A stretch of DNA of 64,000 nucleotides from positions 1,798,001-1,862,000 of the forward strand of contig NZ_CP171363.1 in the NCBI RefSeq assembly GCF_046523945.1, read 5' to 3'. Below, one piece after another: positions 44,567 through 54,300 of the stretch. Numbering within the stretch: the stretch's first letter is position 1; each line of letters begins with the position of its first letter. A program made the position numbers and the translations under genes. Origin of the DNA: Faucicola mancuniensis (GTDB lineage: Bacteria > Pseudomonadota > Gammaproteobacteria > Pseudomonadales > Moraxellaceae). The notes beneath the pieces are model-generated. The model ran no database searches, was not told the DNA's origin, and saw nothing but the letters and a program-made list of their open reading frames with translations.

Positions 44567-44731
44567 ATGAAAAAATACCAATGTATCGTCTGTGGTTGGA
44601 TTTATGATGAGGAGGTCGGCTGCCCAGAAGAGGGCATTGTAGCAGGCACAAAGTGGGAAGATATCCCAGAAGACTGGTCTTGCCCTGACTGTGGTGTTAG
44701 CAAGCAAGATTTTGAAATGATAGAAATTTGA
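44567..44731 (+). CDS. rubA: Rubredoxin
   Basis: 54 residues: MKKYQCIVCGWIYDEEVG, PEDWSCPDCGVSKQDFEMIE. The two CxxC pairs (CIVCG and CPDCG) that bind a single iron atom are present with normal spacing. A GG-containing ribosome site (TAGGTAAG) precedes the ATG. Rubredoxins pass electrons, e.g. to alkane hydroxylases or in oxidative defence; no rubredoxin reductase or alkane gene is in the window. Followed by a good terminator, so it is a single-gene transcript. Confidence 0.96.
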   Translation: MKKYQCIVCGWIYDEEVGCPEEGIVAGTKWEDIPEDWSCPDCGVSKQDFEMIEI

Positions 44732-44754
44732 GAATATAGGATACGATTTTTATC

Positions 44755-44789
44755 AAGGCGTTTGCAACATCAAGCAAATGCCTTTTTTT
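44755..44789 (+). terminator. Terminator after rubredoxin
   Basis: Stem AAGGCGTTTGC / GCAAATGCCTT with loop AACATCAA, one wobble pair, then a T run. Confidence 0.85.
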
Positions 44790-44980
44790 GTGGCAATTTG
44801 TGCCAAAAATTTACTCTATAACAATATTTTTAACAAGACATTAACTTTTTGCCAGTTTGTTTAAGAAAAATAAACTATCAAAAACCACTTTTTTTTGTTA
44901 AAATTAGCACATTTGAAAATTATTTCTTAATCTTACAATAACCACATTGAACCAAAAATTGAACACAAAAAGGTGAACAC

Positions 44981-45706
44981 ATGTCAGATAAAGCCCCCCG
45001 TTATACACGCATTTTATTAAAACTTTCTGGTGAAGCATTGGCAGGCGTCAATGATATGGGGATTGATTCAGGGGTGCTCGACACCATGAGTTTGTCCATC
45101 GCACACCTTGTGGGATTGGGCGTTCAGGTCGGTATCGTGGTCGGCGGTGGCAATCTGTACCGTGGTAGCCAACTACAAAAACAAGGGCTTGTCGGACGTG
45201 TAACAGGCGACCAAATGGGTATGCTTGCCACCGTGATGAATGGCTTAGCCATGCGTGATGCCCTAGAACGCCGTAATATCAAATGCCGTCTGATGTCTGC
45301 CATGCAAATTGGCGAAGTGTGCGAAAACTATAGCAGTCGTAACGCCATCCGCTACCTAAAAGATGGCGAAGTGTGCATATTTGTTGCAGGTACAGGAAAT
45401 CCATTTTTTACCACAGATACCGCCGCTTGTTTGCGTGGGATTGAGATTGAAGCGAATTTGATTTTAAAAGCGACCAAAGTTGATGGCGTTTATAACAAAG
45501 ACCCAAACAGCCATGACGATGCGGTCAAATATGACGAGCTGACCTTTGACCAAGTGCTTGACCAAAAATTGGGCGTGATGGATTTGACAGCGATTGCGTT
45601 ATGCCGTGAACATAACGTACCGCTACAAGTGTTTGATATGGGTAAACTAAACGCCTTGTTAAATGTGGTGATGGGCGAAGCAGAAGGCACAAAAGTTTAC
45701 CACTAA
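44981..45706 (+). CDS. pyrH: Uridylate kinase
   Basis: 241 residues, hexameric UMP kinase type. Landmarks RILLKLSGEALAG, VGIVVGGGNLYRG, GDQMGMLATVMNGLAMRDALE, FVAGTGNPFFTTDTAACLRGIE and KATKVDGVYNKDP. It phosphorylates UMP to UDP with ATP. Ribosome site AAAAGGTG precedes the start. It begins the conserved run pyrH-frr-uppS-cdsA; the upstream neighbour tsf, frequent elsewhere, is not here. Confidence 0.97.
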   Translation: MSDKAPRYTRILLKLSGEALAGVNDMGIDSGVLDTMSLSIAHLVGLGVQVGIVVGGGNLYRGSQLQKQGLVGRVTGDQMGMLATVMNGLAMRDALERRNIKCRLMSAMQIGEVCENYSSRNAIRYLKDGEVCIFVAGTGNPFFTTDTAACLRGIEIEANLILKATKVDGVYNKDPNSHDDAVKYDELTFDQVLDQKLGVMDLTAIALCREHNVPLQVFDMGKLNALLNVVMGEAEGTKVYH

Positions 45707-45760
45707 GATTTTTTAAAATTTTTAACAAATTTATTTACCTTTTTATTTTAAGGATTTTTT

Positions 45761-46315
45761 ATGATAACCGAAATTCAAACCAAATGCGAAAACCAAATGA
45801 AAAAAGCGATTGAAGCTTTGGAAAATTCATTTAGCAAACTGCGTACAGGTCGTGCTCACCCTGGTATTTTATCAGGCGTGATGGTGTCGGCTTACGGCTC
45901 AGAAATGCCATTAAACCAAGTCGCCAGTATCAATGTAGAAGACAATCGCACTTTGCTGGTGCAACCATTTGACCGTAGCATGGTGCAAGCAGTGGACAAG
46001 GCGATTCGTGAGTCTGATTTAGGTCTTAATCCGATGAGTGCCGAAGTTATTCGTGTGCCACTGCCTGCCTTGACCGAAGAAACTCGTAAAGATATGCAAA
46101 AACTGGCTCGTGGCGAAGCAGAAAACAGCCGTGTATCAATCCGTAACGCTCGCCGTGATGCCAATAACGAATTAAAAGCATTGGCAAAAGACAAAGAAAT
46201 CAGCGAAGATGATGAACGCCGTGCGACCGATGTTATCCAAAAAATGACCGACAAATACATTGAAACGGTGGATAAAAAATTGGCAAGTAAAGAAAATGAA
46301 TTGATGGAAGTGTAA
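45761..46315 (+). CDS. frr: Ribosome recycling factor
   Basis: 184 residues, full length. Landmarks ALENSFSKLRTGRAHPGIL, VEDNRTLLVQPFDRSMVQAVDKAI, GLNPMSAEVIRVPLPALTEETRK and RDANNELKALAKDKEISEDDERRATD. With EF-G it splits the ribosome after termination. Ribosome site AAGGAT. A terminator after it may reduce read-through into uppS. Confidence 0.97.
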   Translation: MITEIQTKCENQMKKAIEALENSFSKLRTGRAHPGILSGVMVSAYGSEMPLNQVASINVEDNRTLLVQPFDRSMVQAVDKAIRESDLGLNPMSAEVIRVPLPALTEETRKDMQKLARGEAENSRVSIRNARRDANNELKALAKDKEISEDDERRATDVIQKMTDKYIETVDKKLASKENELMEV

Positions 46316-46327
46316 TTATTTGTCAAG

Positions 46328-46358
46328 AAAGATTAGGGCAAATGCCTTAATCTTTTTT
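46328..46358 (+). terminator. Terminator-like hairpin between frr and uppS
   Basis: Stem AAAGATTAGGGC / GCCTTAATCTTT with loop AAAT and a T tail. It suggests that uppS-cdsA can be expressed separately from pyrH-frr. Confidence 0.8.
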
Positions 46359-46403
46359 ATTTTTATAAAATATATTGTTAGTTCAACTTAATTGAGAAAA
46401 AAC

Positions 46404-47153
46404 GTGCCAAATACCGCTTCATCATCACTTCCCAAACATATCGCCATGATTATGGACGGTAATAATCGCTATGCAAAATCGCATGGCTTAGCGACAGGTG
46501 GCGGACATTTGGCAGGTAAAGATGCCTTAGACCCTTTGGTTGAGCATTGTGTGCGGATTGGTATTGAAGTTTTGACTGTGTTTGCGTTTTCTAGTGAAAA
46601 TTGGCAACGCCCACAGTTTGAAGTGGATTTACTAATGCAGTTACTTGAGCAAACCATTCACGACCAACTGCCTAGAATGTTTCAACATAAAATCGCCCTG
46701 CGTTTTATCGGTGATAGAAGTCAATTATCACCAAAATTGCAAACACTTATGCAAGATGCCGAAAGCAAAACCGCCCATTTTTCACGCATGACATTGGTGA
46801 TTGCGGTGAGTTATGGTGGTCAATGGGATATCGCCAATGCGACCAAACATCTATTGGCAGATGTGCAGGCAGGCAAGGTCGGCATTGATGATATCAATCA
46901 GACGATATTAGCTAACTATATTTCATTATCAGATTTGCCACCTGTGGATATGCTAGTCCGAACGGGCGGTGATTATCGGATTTCTAACTTTTTATTGTGG
47001 CAAAGTGCTTATGCAGAGCTGTTTTTTACTGAAACTTTGTGGCCAGATTTTACTCCAAATGAGCTTGATGATATGATAGCAATTTTTATGGGACGTGAAC
47101 GCCGTTTTGGCAAAACTTCTGAACAAATTTCTAATAACAAAAATATTCAATAA
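46404..47153 (+). CDS. uppS: Undecaprenyl diphosphate synthase
   Basis: Start taken at GTG 46404, with TGAGA upstream; TTG at 46392 is also open. About 249 residues. Landmarks HIAMIMDGNNRYAKSHG (the catalytic Asp is kept; most species have NGRWA), VLTVFAFSSENWQRPQFEVDLLM, LRFIGDRSQLS, VSYGGQWDI and DMLVRTGGDYRISNFLLWQSAYAELFF. The NNRY and RTGGDYR variants are familiar in Moraxellaceae. It makes the C55 lipid carrier for peptidoglycan and other wall polymers. Confidence 0.95.
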   Translation: MPNTASSSLPKHIAMIMDGNNRYAKSHGLATGGGHLAGKDALDPLVEHCVRIGIEVLTVFAFSSENWQRPQFEVDLLMQLLEQTIHDQLPRMFQHKIALRFIGDRSQLSPKLQTLMQDAESKTAHFSRMTLVIAVSYGGQWDIANATKHLLADVQAGKVGIDDINQTILANYISLSDLPPVDMLVRTGGDYRISNFLLWQSAYAELFFTETLWPDFTPNELDDMIAIFMGRERRFGKTSEQISNNKNIQ

Positions 47154-47171
47154 CAATAAAAGGATTGAACC

Positions 47172-48059
47172 ATGTGGGAACGTATCCGCACAGCGATTGT
47201 GCTGTTAATTATCGTGGGAACTGCCATGTTTGCCACTCGCACAATCACTTTAATCATTCCTTTATTTTTAATCATTACCGCCGTTTCTGCTTATGAATGG
47301 GCAAAAATGCTACCGCCTTTATTTAAAAATCCGCATGAATTTTTGGATACAGACAAGCCCTTGCACCAGCCGATTAAAGAAGTGAATAGAAAACATCAAT
47401 TTTTGTACTCAGCTTTGGTGTTAAAATTCGTTTTAATCAGTTTGTGGTTGCCAAAAACTTGGGCAATTTGGTGGGGAATTTCGGCAATTTTATGGGTGTG
47501 TGCGATTTTTTGGGTAAAAAATTTCCCGCATAAAACCGAACAATGGTACGGAAAACGCCTAATCGGTATTGGTGTTACCATGATAGTCGCCTGTATTACC
47601 GCCATGTTCTTTTTGTGGCGATTGTCGCCTTGGTGGTTGTTGTATGTGTTTGTGTTGGTGTGGTGTGCTGATAGCGGTGCGTACTTTGTTGGGCGAAAAC
47701 TTGGCAAACGTAAAATGTCGCCCCATGTTTCCCCAAATAAAAGCGTAGAAGGCTTATACGGTGGACTTGCGACTGGGTGCTTGGTGGTGCTGGGTGTGAG
47801 TTTTGGTTTATTAAAAAATTGGTCTAGTCTTGCGATTGTACTGTTTTTGGGTTTGTCTTTGCTGACAATTGTGATATCGGTGTTTGGTGATTTGTTTGAG
47901 TCTATGATGAAACGCCATGCAGGGATTAAGGATTCTGGGCGAATTTTACCGGGGCATGGCGGTGTGCTTGACCGTATTGATTCGCAGTTGTCTGCTATGC
48001 CGATTTTTGCGTTAGGGTTTTGGGCTTTGCAATATTTTGGTGTGGTTCATGTCGCTTGA
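47172..48059 (+). CDS. cdsA: Phosphatidate cytidylyltransferase
   Basis: 295 residues with eight or so membrane helices. The family signature is at the end: SMMKRHAGIKDSGRILPGHGG then VLDRIDSQL, which holds the metal-binding Asp residues. LYVFVLVWCADSGAYFVGRKLGKRKMSPHVSPNKSVEG is also typical. It forms CDP-diacylglycerol from phosphatidate and CTP. It follows uppS by 18 bases with ribosome site AAAAGGA, so both are probably one transcript. Confidence 0.96.
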   Translation: MWERIRTAIVLLIIVGTAMFATRTITLIIPLFLIITAVSAYEWAKMLPPLFKNPHEFLDTDKPLHQPIKEVNRKHQFLYSALVLKFVLISLWLPKTWAIWWGISAILWVCAIFWVKNFPHKTEQWYGKRLIGIGVTMIVACITAMFFLWRLSPWWLLYVFVLVWCADSGAYFVGRKLGKRKMSPHVSPNKSVEGLYGGLATGCLVVLGVSFGLLKNWSSLAIVLFLGLSLLTIVISVFGDLFESMMKRHAGIKDSGRILPGHGGVLDRIDSQLSAMPIFALGFWALQYFGVVHVA

Positions 48060-48175
48060 TTTTTGATTGTCATTAATGATAGTTTCGTTCATTTGTCTGT
48101 CTCTATTAATTTCACTTTAATTCTATTACAAAACCCCCATATTTATACCAAATTTTTCACAAAAAAGACAACAAA

Positions 48176-50302
48176 ATGCGACTACCCGAAACTTCCCGTG
48201 CCGAAAGAGAATTAAACCAACTAGCCCGCCAACTGCAAAACGAAGCTGAACTTACAGGCGTAAACGCAAGTGGTACGCAAATCTCAAGCCGTGCCTTTGA
48301 AATGGTTACAGAATTTGAGCCAAGTGGCGACCAACCGCAAGCCATTGCCAAACTCACAGACGGCATAGAAAAAGGCTATCATGACCAACTTTTGCTCGGT
48401 GTTACAGGCTCTGGCAAAACCTACACCATGGCAAAAGTCATCGCCCAAAGTGGTCGCCCTGCCGTCATTATGGCTCATAACAAAACCCTTGCTGCTCAGT
48501 TATATGGCGAGTTTAAGGCGTTTTTTCCGCACAATGCGGTGGAATATTTTGTCAGTTATTATGACTATTATCAGCCAGAAGCCTACGTTCCTGCGTCCGA
48601 TACTTTTATTGAAAAAGATAGTGCCATTAATGACCACATTGACCAAATGCGACTGTCCGCCACTCGAGCGTTACTTGAGCGTAGAGATGCGATTATTGTC
48701 GCTTCGGTGTCGGCAATTTATGGTTTGGGCGACCCAGAAAGCTATTTAAAAATGCTATTGCATATTGTCGTGGGCGATGTCGTGGATAGAACGGCGATGA
48801 TAAAACGCTTGGTGGAATTGCAATATGAACGCAATGAGCTTGACTTTGGGCGTGGTACATACCGTTTGCGTGGCGAAGTGCTAGACATTTACCCTGCCGA
48901 ATCCGAACAATTGGCGGTTCGCATTAGTATGTTTGATGATGAAGTGGAAAAAATCACTTGGTTTGACCCTTTGACAGGCAAAAACGTTAAATCCGTGCCA
49001 CGCATTACCATTTATCCAAAATCGCATTACGTTACGCCACGAGAAAAACTAGAGCAAGCAAGCATTACCATTAAAGAAGAACTTGCCGAACGCTTAGAAT
49101 TTTTTCGCCAAAATGACAAATTATTAGAAGCCCAACGTATTAAAGAACGCACGCAATACGACCTAGAAATGATTCAACAGTTAGGTTATTGTAATGGTAT
49201 TGAGAATTATTCTCGGCATTTATCGGGTCGTCCAAGTGGCGAAGCACCACCAACATTATTTGACTATATTCCGCCTGATGCCTTGCTATTTATTGACGAA
49301 AGCCACGTTACCGTACCACAAATCGGTGCGATGTATAAAGGCGATAGAAGCCGTAAAGAAACGCTTGTGCATTACGGATTTCGCTTGCCGTCTGCGATGG
49401 ATAATCGTCCCATGAAGTTTGAAGAATGGGAACGCATTGCCCCAAGCACCATTTATGTATCGGCAACGCCTGCCCAATACGAGCTTGAAAAAAGCGAGCA
49501 AGTCGTAGAACAAGTCGTGCGTCCGACAGGGTTGGTAGACCCAATTTTGGAAATTCGCCCTGTTTTAACCCAAGTTGATGATGTATTAAGCGAAATTAAC
49601 AAATGCAAAGAACTTGACGAACGTGTGCTAATTACCACGCTTACCAAACGCATGGCGGAAGATTTAACCAGTTATCTCAAAGAATATAACGTCAAAGTCG
49701 CCTATCTGCATTCGGACATTGACACGGTGGAGCGAATGAAAATCATTCACGAATTACGCACAGGTGTGCATGATGTGCTAGTTGGCATTAATTTGCTCCG
49801 TGAAGGCTTGGATATGCCTGAAGTGTCGCTTGTGGCGATTTTTGATGCGGATAAAGAAGGCTTTTTACGCTCGGAACGCTCGCTTATTCAGACGATTGGG
49901 CGTGCCGCTCGTCATGTCAATGGCAAGGCGATTTTGTACGCTGATAGCATTACGCCAAGTATGCAAAAGGCGATTGACGAAACCGAACGGCGTAGGGCAA
50001 AACAAATCGCCTTTAACCAAGAACACAACATCACGCCAACATCGGCAAAACGGGCGATTACCGATAAGATAGATACAGGCGAAACCGAACGTTTAAATGA
50101 CGTGCAAAATCTAATTCCAGATGGTAAAAATGAAGCCCTAGCCGATGTAGATATACAGATTTTGCGTTCGCCAGATTTATTGGCAAAACATATCAGTCAG
50201 TTACAAAAGCAAATGCAAAATCTGTCAAAAGAGTTAAAGTTTGAAGAAGCAATGAAAATCCGTAATAAAATCGCTGTGTTAAAAGAGTTTGTGATACAAT
50301 AA
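48176..50302 (+). CDS. uvrB: UvrABC system protein B
   Basis: 708 residues. Walker A LLLGVTGSGKTYTMAKVIA near residue 80, the beta-hairpin region YFVSYYDYYQPEAYVPASD, FIDESHVTVPQIGAMYKGDRSRK, helicase motifs V/VI in GINLLREGLDMPEVSLVAI and SLIQTIGRAARHVNG, and the C-terminal UVR motif LKFEEAMKIRNKIAVLKEF that contacts UvrC. Longer than E. coli UvrB (673) by an N-terminal leader and a stretch near IPDGKNEALADVDIQI. Acts in nucleotide excision repair. Confidence 0.97.
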   Translation: MRLPETSRAERELNQLARQLQNEAELTGVNASGTQISSRAFEMVTEFEPSGDQPQAIAKLTDGIEKGYHDQLLLGVTGSGKTYTMAKVIAQSGRPAVIMAHNKTLAAQLYGEFKAFFPHNAVEYFVSYYDYYQPEAYVPASDTFIEKDSAINDHIDQMRLSATRALLERRDAIIVASVSAIYGLGDPESYLKMLLHIVVGDVVDRTAMIKRLVELQYERNELDFGRGTYRLRGEVLDIYPAESEQLAVRISMFDDEVEKITWFDPLTGKNVKSVPRITIYPKSHYVTPREKLEQASITIKEELAERLEFFRQNDKLLEAQRIKERTQYDLEMIQQLGYCNGIENYSRHLSGRPSGEAPPTLFDYIPPDALLFIDESHVTVPQIGAMYKGDRSRKETLVHYGFRLPSAMDNRPMKFEEWERIAPSTIYVSATPAQYELEKSEQVVEQVVRPTGLVDPILEIRPVLTQVDDVLSEINKCKELDERVLITTLTKRMAEDLTSYLKEYNVKVAYLHSDIDTVERMKIIHELRTGVHDVLVGINLLREGLDMPEVSLVAIFDADKEGFLRSERSLIQTIGRAARHVNGKAILYADSITPSMQKAIDETERRRAKQIAFNQEHNITPTSAKRAITDKIDTGETERLNDVQNLIPDGKNEALADVDIQILRSPDLLAKHISQLQKQMQNLSKELKFEEAMKIRNKIAVLKEFVIQ

Positions 50303-50333
50303 TCTAACGGATAAAGTTACCACGACTTTATTT

Positions 50334-51281
50334 ATGATAAAAAAAACTATATTTATTGGTCTAAACAATATGAGTGAAATTGAATTCGTATTAGATAATG
50401 GAACAACTTTTAGTCCATCACACAATGACACACAACCTATTGAAAATCATCATTATCTATATCTTGCCATTTCTGATAATGGTGGTTTTTTTACAATCGG
50501 TGATACACTAAATTGTGGAGAAGTTATTCAAGATTTAAATAGAACAAAATTTGCTCATTACAATGATTGGACACTTGTATTTTCAGCAACTTTTTTTGAG
50601 GCTGATAAATTGGTGGCATATCTAAAATGGTTTTTTGAAGATGAGTTAGTTTTTGACGATACTTTTGATGTGGATATTCATAAATTTTTATCAAAAATTT
50701 TTGCCCATCAAATTATAGAAAAATTTCATAATAAAGAACATATTAACAGGTTTAGAGTTGCAAAAGGTTGGTATTTAAAGTATGGAAATATGATTGAAGT
50801 ATTGAATAAAGAGAGTGAGCAAAATTTTTACCAAAATTGGAAAAATCAATATATTCAAACACATGAAACTACTGCTGAACTACAGACAGATATTAACTTA
50901 CCAATGCAAAAAATTATTGATAAACAAAATTTAATGTATCAAGAATTAGATTTATTAAAACATAAATTGGCTAACCTAATTAACCAACCAACAAAAACTG
51001 TGATTGTTCAAGAAACTAAGGAAATAATTGAGTATAAAGATAATTTAAATGCTTTATATAGACGAATTTTAGTTTTAGAACATCAAATAAAAGAAATCAT
51101 CAATATTCAAGAAAATACAGACATAAATTTAGCTGATAAGATAGATAAACTAATTGATGAAAAGCTAAGTTTAATTGAATTTACTGATGAACATGAACAG
51201 CCAAAATATTTTTGGTTTATTATGGGTTTAGTAGTTCTTATGTTTATATTAACTGTTGCATATTTTCTATTTAAACCCTAA
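50334..51281 (+). CDS. Orphan protein with coiled coil and C-terminal membrane anchor
   Basis: 315 residues, or 303 if translation begins at the second ATG (50370). The gene is clearly more AT-rich than uvrB and hrpA on either side. The first ~150 residues are globular (VLDNGTTFSPSHND, YLYLAISDNGGFFTIGD, DWTLVFSATFFEADKLVAYL). A region from about 185 to 265 is rich in heptad-like Leu/Ile with charged residues and is probably a coiled coil. A single membrane helix near the end, FIMGLVVLMFILTVAYFLF, suggests a tail anchor. I do not recognise a family. Confidence 0.7.
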   Translation: MIKKTIFIGLNNMSEIEFVLDNGTTFSPSHNDTQPIENHHYLYLAISDNGGFFTIGDTLNCGEVIQDLNRTKFAHYNDWTLVFSATFFEADKLVAYLKWFFEDELVFDDTFDVDIHKFLSKIFAHQIIEKFHNKEHINRFRVAKGWYLKYGNMIEVLNKESEQNFYQNWKNQYIQTHETTAELQTDINLPMQKIIDKQNLMYQELDLLKHKLANLINQPTKTVIVQETKEIIEYKDNLNALYRRILVLEHQIKEIINIQENTDINLADKIDKLIDEKLSLIEFTDEHEQPKYFWFIMGLVVLMFILTVAYFLFKP

Positions 51282-51324
51282 CAAAAAAATCACAATTTAT
51301 TGATACTATTAAAGAAATAAGTAT

Positions 51325-54300
51325 ATGATAAAAAATCCAACAACTCCAAAACCAATTATGGCAAAAGACCGTTTTTTCTTAAAAAAGCGTTTTGACGAGC
51401 TACAAAAAACCGATAAAGAAAGCCCAAATTATCAAAAACTTGCCAAAACTTACCAAGAGCAACTAGAAAAATCACAACAACAAGTCCAAGCTCGCCTTGA
51501 CAGTTTGCCGACCATTCACTTAAACGAAGACTTACCTGTTAGCTCTCAAGTCCAAACCTTAATCAAAGCCATTCAAGACAACCAAGTCATCATCGTGGCA
51601 GGCGAGACAGGCTCAGGCAAAACCACCCAACTCCCCAAAATCGCCATGCTCGCAGGGCGTGGTATCACAGGGCAAATCGGACACACGCAACCTAGACGAC
51701 TAGCGGCAAGAAGTGTCGCCAATCGCATTGCCGAAGAATTGGGCGAACCGCTCGGACAGACGGTCAGTTTTAAGGTACGATTTACCGAACAAGGCTCGCC
51801 AAATTCTATTGTCAAGCTGATGACGGACGGTATTTTGCTTGCGGAAATGGCTCATGACCGTTTTTTGAGCCGATATGATACCATTATCATTGACGAAGCC
51901 CACGAACGCAGTCTAAACATTGATTTTATTATGGGTTACCTTAAAAATCTGTTGCCAAAACGCCCAGATTTAAAAGTGATTATCACGTCCGCAACGCTAG
52001 ATACTGAGCGGTTTAGCAATTATTTTAGCACGTTTAACAAAACCAAAAAACAACCCAAAAAAGCCCCTGTTTATGTGGTAGAAGGGCGTAGCTACCCTGT
52101 GGAAGTGCGTTACCGACCACTGACGGACGATATTGTGCAAAGTGCCGATGACGATGCGTTTGACGATGTGGAAGAAAATCTGCCACGAGCCATTGTCAAT
52201 GCGGTAAATGAATGCTATGCCGATGCGACCGAAAAAGGTCATGCCGACCAAGCGGATATTTTGATTTTTGCGGCGACAGAAGCTCAAATTCACGACTTGG
52301 CGGAGGTTTTAACCCAATATGCACCCAAACATACCCAAGTCTTACCGCTGTTTGCACGCCAAACTTTTGCCGAGCAACAACGCATTTTCCACCCCACAGG
52401 TGGACGGCGGATTATCATCGCCACCAACGTTGCCGAAACTGCTTTGACAGTACCTAACATTCGTTACGTCATAGATTTGGGTTTTGCGCGTGTTTCTCGT
52501 TATGATTATCGTTCTCGTGTGCAACGCTTGCCGATTGAAGCGATTAGCCAAGCTGCTGCCAATCAGCGAAAAGGGCGTTGTGGGCGTGTGTCAGCAGGCG
52601 TGTGTATTCGGCTGTATTCTGAAGAAGATTTTAACAGTCGTTCGCACTTTACCGAGCCAGAAATTCTGCGCACCAATTTGGCAAGCGTGATTTTGCAAAT
52701 GGCAAATTTAGGGCTTGGCGATGTGGAAAAATTTGATTTTATTGAACCACCTGATAATCGTTTGGTCAATGACGGACGAAAATTATTAGAAGAATTGGGG
52801 GCGATTACTAAAGAAAAAGAACCGTTCGCCCTGAGCTTGTCGAAGGGAAACGGTGTTCATGGTTCGACAAGCTCACCACGAACGCAGAAAAAAGATAGAA
52901 ATTCACCAAAAAACGGTTTAACCAAAATCGGTCAAGCAATGGCAAAAATGCCGATTGACCCACGTTTGGCAAGAATGTTGATTGCTGGCGAGCAGTTTGG
53001 CTGTTTAAAAGAATTGCTTGTCATTGTGTCCGCCTTGTCGGTGCAAGACCCACGAGAACGCCCTGCCGATAAACAAACCCAAGCCGACCAAAAACACGCT
53101 TTATTTCGCCAAGCCGATAGCGATTTTTTATTTTATATTAGCCTATGGCAAGCGATTTATGGTTCACTTTGGCAAGCAAAAGCGTTAGAAAATCTTAACA
53201 ATGATGAAAAACAAACTATCGTGTTAAGCCCATTTCAAGACAATCAAAACGACAAAAATAGTAAAAATAATGAACAAATTTTTGTCAATGAGAAATTAAC
53301 CAATAGCCAACGCAAAAATTTTGCGAAAAAACATTTTTTAAGTTCGCCACGCTTGCGAGAATGGCAACAAACGCACGCCCAACTTGAACAAATGACGATA
53401 GATTTAGGCTTGACGATTAACCAAGAACCTGCCAATTTTGTGCATATTCATCGTGCGTTATTGACAGGTTTGTTGTCCTTTATTGCCCATAAAATCAATG
53501 ATGTAGATAACGCCACGCTCAAATCCAACAGCACCAAAGCCAAGCCGTCAAAACGTGGTGAATACCTAGTCGCTCGCCAAAATAAAGCCAAAATTTTTCC
53601 GTCAAGCGTGCTGTTTAAGCAAAATCCGCAATGGGTCATGGCGTTTGAAATCGTGGAAACTTCGCAAGTATTTATGCGAAATTTGGCAAAAATTGAACCC
53701 GAATGGATTTTATCGGCGACGGGCGATTTGCTAAAATACCATTATTTTGAGCCACATTGGTCGGTGAAAACAGGTCATATCAAGGCTTACGCCCAAATTA
53801 GCTTGTTTGGTTTAATTGTAATTCATAAACAATTGATGACTTATGATAAAATCAACCTTGCCGAATCGCACGACATATTTTTGCGTGATGCGTTGGTGCT
53901 TGGCAACTTGTTTCCGCAGGGCAAGCAACTGCCATTTTTACAACATAACATTGCCAAAGTCGCTGATGTGTCGCTGATTGAAGACAAATTACGCCGTAGG
54001 GATTTGCTCGTTGATGAAGAAGTCCTGTATCAATTTTATGCCGACAGAGTGCCAGAGCATATCGCTAGTCGCAAGGCGTTTGAAGATTGGCGAAAAGAAG
54101 TTGAGAAAAAAGAGCCGAAATTTTTATTTTTTAGCGACCAAGACGTGCTAAACGAGCAAGCACCGACCACGCAAGCCTTTCCAGAAACGTGGCGACTTGG
54201 CACGCTAAAATTGCCGTTAAGCTATGTGTTTGACCCAAGTTCGGACGATGACGGCGTAACGGTGAAAGTGCCGTTGCAAGCCTTGCCACAGCTTGATGCT

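Noticed and set aside
45892..46326. 144-residue frame antisense to frr
   Set aside because: Fully overlaps frr, which is certain; serine-rich antisense pattern.
50334..51281. Orphan gene as part of a defence island with hrpA
   Set aside because: HrpA is a housekeeping DEAH helicase here, and there is no nuclease, methylase or other defence-type partner nearby.
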